Below are positions 1 to 5,648 of a DNA stretch of 9,008 bases, one piece after another. The notes under the pieces are model-generated. The model saw nothing but the letters and a program-made list of their open reading frames with translations. It had not been told where the DNA came from and did not search any database. Within the stretch, counting starts at the first letter, position 1. Each line of letters begins with the position of its first letter. Location: the NCBI GenBank assembly GCA_021779655.1, contig JAJYAF010000063.1, forward strand, positions 1 through 9,008, written 5' to 3'. This DNA comes from Pseudomonadota bacterium. GTDB lineage: Bacteria > Pseudomonadota > Alphaproteobacteria > Acetobacterales > Acetobacteraceae. The position numbers and the translations under genes are program-made.

Positions 1-748
1 CCATATGCTCGGCAAGCGCGGTACAGCTTTCCACCCAATCTCCGTCGTTGATATAGAGAATGCCGTTCACCATGCGCATCTCGGCGTGGTGGATATGGCC
101 GCAGACCACGCCATCGAAGCCGCGGCGCCGGGCATCGTCGGCGAGTGCGGTTTCGAAACGGTCGATCGCCTTGACCGCTTCCTTGACCTGCATTTTCAGC
201 CAGGCGGAGAGCGACCAGTAGGGATAGCCGAGACGGCTGCGGATTTTGTTGAAATAGCGGTTGAGGCCAAGGGCCACGGTATAGGCCCAGTCTCCCAGCA
301 GGGCGAGAATCTTGGCATGGCGCACGACGGAATCGAAGGCATCCCCATGGGTGATGAGCAGGCGCTTGCCGTCGGCCGTTATGTGCTCGGCCTCGGTCTG
401 CATGCGAATGCCCGCGACCTCGATCGCATCGGGGACGTATTTGCGCATCATTTCGTCGTGATTGCCGGGCACGTAGATCACGTTTGTGCCGGCCCTGGCA
501 TGGCGCAGGATGAGGCGGAGCACCTCGTCGTGATGCTTGTCCCAGAACCAGGAGCGGCGCAGGCGCCAGCCATCGATGATGTCGCCGACAAGGTAGAGGT
601 TTTCGCAACTGATCGCGCTTAAGAAATCGGCAAGGAATGCCGCCCGGCAACCGCGCGTGCCAAGATGGGTATCGGAGATAAAGATGCTCCGATAGGCGGT
701 TGAGCACCGGAGTCGCTGCGGGATGCTGGCGTCCATGGCCTGGGCCAT
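1..748 (-). CDS. LpxH-like UDP-2,3-diacylglucosamine diphosphatase family metallophosphoesterase (3' end cut by window)
   Basis: A calcineurin-like metallophosphoesterase. Its closest well-known relative, LpxH, cleaves UDP-2,3-diacylglucosamine to lipid X and UMP in lipid A synthesis at the inner membrane. Translating the minus strand from ATG 748 gives 249 residues, open to the window edge. The metal-site motifs appear in order: SDTHLG (25-30), VGDIIDGW (54-61), GNHDE (95-99), THGD (133-136) and CGHIHH (216-221), followed by the NDGDWVES segment (235-242). Only a few tens of C-terminal residues should be missing, judging from my recollection of the family at about 260-290 residues. Many alphaproteobacteria use the unrelated LpxI for the lipid A step, so this may be a paralogue acting on another nucleotide-lipid. 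The start is uncertain: ATG 748 has GGAAAG upstream and is the first start codon in the catalytic frame. A better ribosome site (AAGGA, 793-797) serves ATG 786, which lies in a different frame. The divergent neighbour is a lipid kinase, which fits lipid metabolism. Confidence 0.85.
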   Translation of the reverse strand, partial: MAQAMDASIPQRLRCSTAYRSIFISDTHLGTRGCRAAFLADFLSAISCENLYLVGDIIDGWRLRRSWFWDKHHDEVLRLILRHARAGTNVIYVPGNHDEMMRKYVPDAIEVAGIRMQTEAEHITADGKRLLITHGDAFDSVVRHAKILALLGDWAYTVALGLNRYFNKIRSRLGYPYWSLSAWLKMQVKEAVKAIDRFETALADDARRRGFDGVVCGHIHHAEMRMVNGILYINDGDWVESCTALAEHM

Positions 749-832
749 AGGCCAGCTTTCCGCGCCGGTGACAGTGAAGATTCCATGACTGTTCCTTGAG
801 ATTTGCGAATTGCGATCGTCACGATAATGTCA
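749..832. promoter_or_regulatory. Divergent intergenic region between metallophosphoesterase and lipid kinase
   Basis: This short space must carry the expression signals of both divergent genes. On the minus strand there is a perfect TTGACA (833 to 828), but no good -10 box 16-18 nt downstream of it. Further on are the AAGGA site (797-793) and ATG 786, which is not in the catalytic frame. On the plus strand GATAAT (823-828) resembles a -10 box, with no convincing -35 partner at normal spacing. I therefore call the region regulatory by position, without naming a promoter. Confidence 0.35.
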
Positions 833-1777
833 ATGAATCCACCGTGGAATCCGCATCCGAATCATGCTTCGTTGGCAATTCCGCCGCTGCGCCGGGATGT
901 TTTTTCGATGTTGGTGATTTTCAATCCAGTAGCTGGGCAAAGGCGGGCGACCGCGCTTTGGCGGGTGCTGGATCTGCTGGTGGCGAACGGCGTGAAGCTG
1001 GACGTGGCCAGAACCCGATATTCGGGCCACGCGACGGAGCTCGCGCGCGAGGCCGCGTGCGACGGACAAGCGACGGTGGTGGCGGCGGGCGGGGATGGCA
1101 CGATCGCGGAAGTGGCGAACGGGCTGATCGGAAGCAATGCCGCGCTCGGCATCATTCCGCTGGGCACCGCCAATGTGCTGGCGCGGGAATATCGGCTCGC
1201 GACCGGGGCGCGCGCGATCGCCAACACGCTCGCCTACCGGCGTAAGGCGGTGTTGTGGCCGGGCATCGCCAGGATGGACGGCCAGGAGCATGCCTTCGTC
1301 CAGATGCTGGGGCTGGGGTTCGATGGCGCGGTGGTGCATGGGCTGAGGCTGCCGCTCAAGCGCCTGATCGGCCGTGGCGCCTATGTTTGGCAGTCGCTGT
1401 GGGAATCGGTCGCATATCGCTTTCCGGAGGTGCGGCTTGCCGTGGATGGCCGAGAATACAAGGCGGCGAGCGTGGTGGTGAGCAAGGGACGGCTTTATGG
1501 CGGCCCGTATCTGCTGGCCCCGAACGCGGCATCGACCATGCCGGGCTTTCAGGTCGCGCTGTTCGAGCGCCCGGGCACGCTACCGGCGCTGCTTTCCGGC
1601 GCCGCGCTGCCGTTGAATTTGCTGCCGCATTGCCCCGGGGTCAGGATCCTCGCCGCCATGCAGGTGGAATTTCGCGCCGACACCGCGGTTTTGACCCAGG
1701 CCGATGGCGAGGCTCTTGCCGGGATGCCGGAAATGGTGACCAATGCCAGTCATCCGATCCCGCTCATTGTGGGATGA
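833..1777 (+). CDS. Diacylglycerol kinase family lipid kinase
   Basis: A member of the DAGK/YegS/sphingosine kinase-like family, which phosphorylates diacylglycerol or a related lipid with ATP at the cytoplasmic face of the membrane. Numbered from ATG 833 (314 residues), the nucleotide-binding region shows FNPVAGQRR (30-38), the signature GGDGT (86-90) and PLGTANVLARE (109-119). The second domain carries GLGFDGAVVH (160-169) and QADGEA (289-294), whose DGE matches the catalytic acid site of the family. The start is not settled. TTG 803, ATG 827, ATG 833 and ATG 908 are all in frame, and none has a strong Shine-Dalgarno site. ATG 908 begins MLVIFNP, the first strand of the kinase fold, and would give 289 residues. 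I chose 833 because an LRR-rich lead-in before this strand is common in relatives. The lipid substrate cannot be read from sequence. It is divergent from the LpxH-like gene. Confidence 0.88.
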   Translation: MNPPWNPHPNHASLAIPPLRRDVFSMLVIFNPVAGQRRATALWRVLDLLVANGVKLDVARTRYSGHATELAREAACDGQATVVAAGGDGTIAEVANGLIGSNAALGIIPLGTANVLAREYRLATGARAIANTLAYRRKAVLWPGIARMDGQEHAFVQMLGLGFDGAVVHGLRLPLKRLIGRGAYVWQSLWESVAYRFPEVRLAVDGREYKAASVVVSKGRLYGGPYLLAPNAASTMPGFQVALFERPGTLPALLSGAALPLNLLPHCPGVRILAAMQVEFRADTAVLTQADGEALAGMPEMVTNASHPIPLIVG

Positions 1778-1815
1778 GCAGGGGGCGAGAAAGGCGGGCT
1801 TCAGAACGGCGGGAC

Positions 1816-1843
1816 TTGAGATGAGTCCGTTGGACGGGATAAA
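1816..1843 (+). promoter_or_regulatory. Candidate sigma-70 promoter for mdh
   Basis: TTGAGA (1816-1821, five of six matches to TTGACA) is followed after 16 nt by GATAAA (1838-1843, four of six to TATAAT). It lies in the 120-nt gap between the lipid kinase stop and the malate dehydrogenase start, and would give a leader of about 50 nt. It was judged by eye only. Confidence 0.4.
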
Positions 1844-1897
1844 GGTTCAGCGCTACGCCCGGCGAATCATCGCCCTGGGATGAAGGAGTGCTCCCTG

Positions 1898-2878
1898 ATG
1901 AAACAACCCGTCCGCGTCGCCGTTACCGGTGCTGCCGGCCAGATCGGCTATGCCCTTTTGTTTCGCATCGCCAATGGTGACCTGCTGGGCAAGGACCAGC
2001 CGGTCACCCTGAACCTGCTGGACCTGCCGGCCATGCAAAAGGCGCTGACCGGCGTGATCATGGAATTGAATGACTGCGCCTTCCCGCTGCTCGCCGGCGT
2101 TGAACCCACCGATGATCCGAACAAGGCATTCAAGGATATCGATATCGGCATCCTGGTTGGCTCGCGGCCGCGCGGGCCGGGGATGGAGCGGCGCGATCTG
2201 CTTGCCGCCAACGCCGAAATCTTCAAGGTGCAGGGCAAGGCGCTGAACGAGAACGCGAAGCGCGACGTGAAGGTGCTGGTGGTGGGCAATCCGGCGAACA
2301 CCAACGCCTATATCGCCATGAAATCGGCGCCCGACCTGCCGAAGGCCGCTTTTACCGACATGTTGCCTCTGGACCATAACCGCGCGACCTCCATGCTGGC
2401 GGAAAAGGCGGGGGTCCCGGTCGGGGAGGTGGAAAAGGTGGCCGTATGGGGCAACCATTCACCCACCATGTATGCCGACTACCGCTTCGCGACCGTGCGG
2501 GGCAAGCTGATCAAGGACATCATCAACGACGAGGACTGGTACCGGAACACCTATCTCGCGGCGGTGGGCAAGCGTGGCGCCGCCGTCATCGAGGCGCGCG
2601 GACTATCATCGGCCGCATCGGCCGCCAACGCCGCGATCGACCATGTGCGGGACTGGGTATTGGGCACGAACGGCAAATGGGTGTCGATGGGCATGCCCTC
2701 CGATGGGGATTACGGCGTGCCGGAAGACATCATGTTCGGCGTGCCGGCGACCTGTGCCAACGGCAGATACGAGCGCGTGAAGGGGCTGCCGATGGACGAT
2801 TTCTCGAAATCCCGGCTGCAACATACACTCTCCGAACTCCTGGAGGAACGCGACGCCGTGGCCGGTCTGCTGAAGTAG
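1898..2878 (+). CDS. mdh: Malate dehydrogenase (NAD-dependent)
   Basis: Catalyses the reversible oxidation of malate to oxaloacetate with NAD in the TCA cycle, in the cytoplasm. The 326-residue product has the full family layout. It contains the dinucleotide-binding loop TGAAGQIG (10-17), the mobile-loop arginines in [14 protein letters not shown] (89-102), VGNPANTNA (129-137), LDHNRA (158-163) with the Asp/Arg pair, and [11 protein letters not shown] (184-194) with the catalytic His at 187. This is the longer type resembling cytosolic MDH, as opposed to the lactate-dehydrogenase-like type encoded beside sucCD in many alphaproteobacteria. I chose ATG 1898 because AAGGAG (1883-1888) sits 9 nt upstream. 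The in-frame ATG 1880 would place that site inside the gene and add six residues that do not fit the fold. It is preceded by a candidate promoter and stands alone metabolically in this neighbourhood. Confidence 0.95.
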   Translation: MKQPVRVAVTGAAGQIGYALLFRIANGDLLGKDQPVTLNLLDLPAMQKALTGVIMELNDCAFPLLAGVEPTDDPNKAFKDIDIGILVGSRPRGPGMERRDLLAANAEIFKVQGKALNENAKRDVKVLVVGNPANTNAYIAMKSAPDLPKAAFTDMLPLDHNRATSMLAEKAGVPVGEVEKVAVWGNHSPTMYADYRFATVRGKLIKDIINDEDWYRNTYLAAVGKRGAAVIEARGLSSAASAANAAIDHVRDWVLGTNGKWVSMGMPSDGDYGVPEDIMFGVPATCANGRYERVKGLPMDDFSKSRLQHTLSELLEERDAVAGLLK

Positions 2879-2901
2879 CCCGACGCCCCCCGCTCCAAGG
2901 C

Positions 2902-2930
2902 TTGCGCCAGGGGTTCGGCGGGGGTATAGC
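2902..2930 (+). promoter_or_regulatory. Candidate promoter of rpmI-rplT
   Basis: TTGCGC (2902-2907), a 17-nt spacer and TATAGC (2925-2930) lie in the 118-nt gap after mdh. The bases just after the -10 box are almost pure G and C (GCGGCGCG), the kind of discriminator seen at stringently controlled ribosomal promoters. It would give a leader of roughly 60 nt. The -35 box matches only in TTG, so the call is moderate. Confidence 0.4.
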
Positions 2931-2945
2931 GCGGCGCGTGCGAGA

Positions 2946-2967
2946 CCGGGCTTTCAGGCATGCCCGG
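2946..2967 (+). promoter_or_regulatory. Inverted repeat in the rpmI leader
   Basis: CCGGGC (2946-2951) and GCCCGG (2962-2967) form a perfect 6-bp stem around a 10-nt loop. It lies about 30 nt before the rpmI start, inside the predicted 5' leader. In other bacteria L20 represses this operon by binding the leader. The hairpin could take part in such control, but no known L20-leader motif is recognisable. Confidence 0.35.
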
Positions 2968-2996
2968 CCGCCGTTATGGCTTTCAAGGAGTATAAA

Positions 2997-3200
2997 ATGC
3001 CGAAAATGAAGACCAAGTCGTCGGTCAAGAAGCGGTTCAAGATTACCGCGACCGGCAAGGTTCTGGCCGGCCCGGGCAAAAAGCGCCATAATTTGATGGC
3101 GCGAAGCCAGAAGGCCAAGCGGACCAATCGCGGTAGCCAGGTTTTGACCCATGCGGACGGTTTGACCGTCAAGCAATGGGCGCCCTACGGATTGCGGTAA
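2997..3200 (+). CDS. rpmI: 50S ribosomal protein L35
   Basis: A small, basic component of the large ribosomal subunit. The 67-residue product begins [15 protein letters not shown], continues with a GPGKKRHNL segment (26-34), and ends WAPYGLR, which is typical L35 throughout and of normal length. ATG 2997 has AAGGAG (2985-2990) at a 6-nt spacing. An in-frame upstream ATG at 2976 would add MAFKEYK and place the ribosome site within the coding sequence, so I rejected it. The gene is co-transcribed with rplT: the rpmI stop codon TAA (3198-3200) overlaps the AAGGAG (3199-3204) that serves rplT, so the two are probably translationally coupled. infC, the common upstream partner, is absent. Confidence 0.97.
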   Translation: MPKMKTKSSVKKRFKITATGKVLAGPGKKRHNLMARSQKAKRTNRGSQVLTHADGLTVKQWAPYGLR

Positions 3201-3209
3201 GGAGACGCT

Positions 3210-3572
3210 ATGGCACGGGTGAAACGGGGCGTGACGACTCACGCCCGGCACAAGAAAATTCTCGAGCAGTCCAAGGGCTATGTCGGACGCTCCTCGACCA
3301 ATTACCGGATCGCGCTGGAACGGCTGGAAAAGGCGTTGCGGTACGCGTATCGGGATCGGCGGGTCAAGAAGCGCGAGTTCCGCTCGCTTTGGATCCAGCG
3401 GATCAATGCGGCGGTGCGCGAGCATGGGCTGACCTACAGCCAGTTCATTTTCGGCCTGAAATCGGCCGGGATCGAACTGGATCGCAAGGTGCTTGCGGCC
3501 ATCGCCTTCGACGACGCGGCGGCGTTCGCCGAGATCGTCGAAGCGGTGAAGGGCATGCGCGCGGCCGCCTGA
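3210..3572 (+). CDS. rplT: 50S ribosomal protein L20
   Basis: An early-assembly, 23S rRNA-binding protein of the large subunit. In several bacteria it also represses its own operon. The product has 120 residues, the usual size. It has the basic N-terminus [18 protein letters not shown], the KGYVGRSS turn (22-29) and the family signature [15 protein letters not shown] (53-67). ATG 3210 has AAGGAG five bases upstream, and the start lies 9 nt after the rpmI stop. In many bacteria pheS and pheT follow, but here a hairpin-rich gap and an EcsC-family gene come next, so the operon probably ends here. Confidence 0.97.
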   Translation: MARVKRGVTTHARHKKILEQSKGYVGRSSTNYRIALERLEKALRYAYRDRRVKKREFRSLWIQRINAAVREHGLTYSQFIFGLKSAGIELDRKVLAAIAFDDAAAFAEIVEAVKGMRAAA

Positions 3573-3592
3573 TCGCTCGGCGGCGCTGAAAA

Positions 3593-3605
3593 CGCTATTT
3601 TAGCG
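3593..3605 (+). repeat. Short hairpin after rplT
   Basis: CGCTA (3593-3597) and TAGCG (3601-3605) form a perfect 5-bp stem with a TTT loop, 20 nt after the L20 stop codon. No T tract follows. It abuts the much longer palindrome at 3607 and may be part of one 3' structure that protects or ends the rpmI-rplT transcript. Confidence 0.4.
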
Positions 3606-3606
3606 G

Positions 3607-3657
3607 GCGATTCACGGTTCAGGTTGACGCTTGATCGCGTCCACTTGAACCGATCGC
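3607..3657. repeat. Long imperfect palindrome downstream of rplT
   Basis: Positions 3615-3630 pair with 3637-3652 around a 6-nt TTGATC loop. Of 16 positions, 14 are Watson-Crick, one is G-U (3622/3645) and one is a mismatch (3625/3642). The stem continues outward as GCGAT (3607-3611) with ATCGC (3653-3657), with a 3-nt bulge TCA (3612-3614) on the left side only. No T run follows, so it is not a classic intrinsic terminator. It could be a dispersed intergenic palindrome, a 3'-end processing or stability element, or a Rho-dependent end. Confidence 0.6.
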
Positions 3658-3663
3658 GCGCTC

Positions 3664-3678
3664 AAGCCGAGCCGGCTT
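3664..3678 (+). terminator. Weak terminator-like hairpin before the EcsC gene
   Basis: AAGCCG (3664-3669) and CGGCTT (3673-3678) form a perfect 6-bp stem with an AGC loop, followed by TCTC and not by a T tract. It is the third hairpin in the rplT/EcsC gap. It could end rpmI-rplT transcription, but the missing U run makes this doubtful. Confidence 0.25.
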
Positions 3679-3733
3679 TCTCACCATATCTTAACTTGGC
3701 AGGGTCGGCTTTCCTGTGCGCATTGCAGGCGGC

Positions 3734-4636
3734 ATGAAGGTGCTGCCGCCCATCCCCGCCAAGATCGCCGCGTCCGCCGGTTTTTTAACCCCCGTCGAGC
3801 AAGCGGAGCTTTGGCGGGCGGCGATGATCATGGCGGATTCCAATGGTTTTCTGATGCGCCTGACGGCGCTGTTCGGCCGCCGGATCGAGGGCATACGCGG
3901 CCGCGCCGTCAATGTGGGGGAGCGGCTGGGCGGGCGTAACTGGGCCGGGTTCATAGAGCGCGTTCAGGAGAGTATCGAGGACACGCTGTGGAGCGGATAT
4001 CCGGTGGCAACGGCGGGTCTGGCCAGCACCCCCCGGATTTTGCGGCCCCGGCGGCCGCGCGGTAACCGGCTGCACAGGGTGGCCGCCGCGGCGAGCGGGG
4101 TTGCTTCCGGCTTCATCGGCCTGCCCGGAATGTTTTTCGATATTCCATTCACCACGGCCACGATCCTGCGCTCGATCGCCGAGGTCGCGCGTGATTTCGG
4201 AGAGGATATCGGCTCGGACGAGACGAAGCGGGTTTGTCTGGAAGTCCTGGCATTTGGCGGGCCGGGCCCGTCCGATGACGAGCAGGAGATCGGCTATTGG
4301 CTGACGCGCATCGGCATGAACCATTTCGCGACCCGCCTGCTGATCAAATCGGCGGCGGCGCGGTTCGGCGTGGCGCTGTCCGAGAAGTTTCTCGCGCAGG
4401 CGGTTCCCATAGCCGGCGCTCTGGCGGGCGGGGCGCTGAATTACGCATTCACGGATTATTATCAGGGTATGGCACGGGTGCATTTCTGCCTGCGGGCGCT
4501 GGACCGGCGCAGTGGCCAGCCCGAGGCGGTGCGGCAATACTTTGCCGATATGGTGCAGGCCGCACGCAACCGGCGAAGGCTGTCGCGGCGGACCCCGGGC
4601 GATGGACCGGCGATGTACCTGCCGGCAGACCGTTGA
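3734..4636 (+). CDS. EcsC family protein
   Basis: The product resembles the EcsC family, named after the third gene of the Bacillus subtilis ecsABC locus. The biochemical role of the family in proteobacteria is not established. Numbered from ATG 3734 (300 residues), there is an N-terminal PVEQAELWRAAMIMADSNG stretch (20-38). A Gly/Ala-rich hydrophobic segment follows (about 117-147) with GFIGLPGMFFDIPFTT (126-141), the most typical part of the family. Then come the acidic ETKRVCLEVLAFGG region (163-176) and a second hydrophobic stretch (about 221-239, VPIAGALAGGALNY). The C-terminus is basic. The Gly/Ala-rich segments suggest membrane association without clear transmembrane helices. GTG 3716 is an alternative start that adds six residues. 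ATG 3734 has AGG only 4 nt upstream, so neither is decisive. It stands alone between the ribosomal pair and galU. Confidence 0.82.
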   Translation: MKVLPPIPAKIAASAGFLTPVEQAELWRAAMIMADSNGFLMRLTALFGRRIEGIRGRAVNVGERLGGRNWAGFIERVQESIEDTLWSGYPVATAGLASTPRILRPRRPRGNRLHRVAAAASGVASGFIGLPGMFFDIPFTTATILRSIAEVARDFGEDIGSDETKRVCLEVLAFGGPGPSDDEQEIGYWLTRIGMNHFATRLLIKSAAARFGVALSEKFLAQAVPIAGALAGGALNYAFTDYYQGMARVHFCLRALDRRSGQPEAVRQYFADMVQAARNRRRLSRRTPGDGPAMYLPADR

Positions 4637-4766
4637 TGGCCGGGCCGCGTTTTGACTGTCGAATGCGCTTGCCGCGTCTGGCCGCCCATGGCACTCATGC
4701 GGCATAGCGGTCATATGTTCATGACGTAGATCGTTTTTATCGCGCGCCGGGAATTGGGAGATTTTC
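4637..4766. promoter_or_regulatory. galU upstream region with an inverted repeat
   Basis: This 130-nt gap separates the EcsC gene from galU and should hold the galU promoter. The clearest element is GTCAT-ATGTTC-ATGAC (4710-4725), a perfect 5-bp inverted repeat with a 6-nt spacer, about 40 nt before the galU start. Its size would suit a dimeric regulator, but no family is identifiable. TTGACT (4652-4657) has no -10 partner at 17 nt. A T-rich GTTTTTAT (4733-4740) lies just before the ribosome site. Confidence 0.3.
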
Positions 4767-5642
4767 TTGAATAAACCATTGCGTAAAGCGGTGTTGCCGG
4801 TTGCCGGTCTTGGCACCCGGTTTCTGCCGGCCACCAAGGCCATGCCGAAAGAGATGCTCCCCGTGGTGGACAAGCCGCTGATCCAGTACGCCGTGGACGA
4901 GGCGCGGGCCGCGGGAATAGAACAGTTCTGCATGGTGACCGGCCGCGGCAAGACGGCCCTGATCGATCATTTCGATATCGCCTTCGAATTGGAAGCCACG
5001 CTCGCCGAACGGGGCAAGCGGGACGCGCTGGATCTGCTGCGGGAGGAGGCAATGCCTCCCGGTTCCATCACGACCGTGCGCCAGCAGGTGCCGCTGGGTC
5101 TTGGTCATGCGATCTGGTGCGCCAGGGCCTTCATCGGTGACGACCCTTTCGCCATTCTGCTACCCGATGATCTGGTTCTGAGCGAGACGCCATGCCTGAA
5201 GCAGCTGGCCGATGTTTATCATGAAACCGGCGGCAATGTGGTGGCGGTAACCGAAGTGCCGCGCGAGCAGACCAACCGGTACGGCATTTTGAAAATCGGC
5301 GAGATTTCGGGAAATCGCGTGGAGGTGAAGGGTCTGGTCGAGAAGCCCTCGCCAAAGGACGCGCCATCCAATCTTTCCATCATCGGCCGCTACGTGCTGC
5401 TGCCGGAGGTGGTGGGATATTTAAGCCAGATGGAGCGGGGCGCCGGTAACGAGGTGCAGCTGACGGACGCGATGGCGAAGATGATCGGCCATGCGCCGTT
5501 TTATGGCCTGAAATTCGAGGGCCGGCGGTTCGATTGCGGCGACAAGATCGGCTTCGTGGAGGCGCAGGTGGCTTTCGCCCTGGCGCGGTCCGATCTGGGG
5601 CCGGCGGTGCGGGCGTTCCTCAAGAACTACGTCAACCTTTGA
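4767..5642 (+). CDS. galU: UTP-glucose-1-phosphate uridylyltransferase
   Basis: Makes UDP-glucose from glucose-1-phosphate and UTP in the cytoplasm, supplying exopolysaccharide, cellulose, LPS and trehalose pathways. The 291-residue protein has the nucleotidyltransferase signature GLGTRFLPATK (14-24) followed by MPKEMLPVVDKP (26-37), the metal-binding LPDD (132-135), YGILKIG (172-178), VEKP (191-194) and RRFDCGDK (253-260). Length and order match bacterial GalU. The start is a TTG codon: GGGAG (4756-4760) lies exactly 6 nt upstream, and the next residues NKPLRKAVLPVAG fit the family N-terminus. The rare start codon may hold expression down. The stop is only 6 nt before the next gene, a hexose-phosphate mutase, so the two form a UDP-glucose supply operon. 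Confidence 0.96.
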   Translation: MNKPLRKAVLPVAGLGTRFLPATKAMPKEMLPVVDKPLIQYAVDEARAAGIEQFCMVTGRGKTALIDHFDIAFELEATLAERGKRDALDLLREEAMPPGSITTVRQQVPLGLGHAIWCARAFIGDDPFAILLPDDLVLSETPCLKQLADVYHETGGNVVAVTEVPREQTNRYGILKIGEISGNRVEVKGLVEKPSPKDAPSNLSIIGRYVLLPEVVGYLSQMERGAGNEVQLTDAMAKMIGHAPFYGLKFEGRRFDCGDKIGFVEAQVAFALARSDLGPAVRAFLKNYVNL

Positions 5643-5648
5643 GGCAGC

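Noticed and set aside
5..622. 205-codon plus-strand ORF at the left edge
   Set aside because: It is the antisense shadow of the metallophosphoesterase, whose minus-strand translation carries all five catalytic motifs. This ORF has no recognisable domain.
4652..4680. TTGACT as a galU -35 box
   Set aside because: The bases 16-18 nt downstream are GC-rich, with no resemblance to a -10 box.
3785..4951. 388-codon minus-strand ORF
   Set aside because: It runs antisense through the EcsC gene, the intergenic gap and the start of galU. The product is Arg/Pro/His-rich with no domain pattern, typical of a GC-rich shadow frame.
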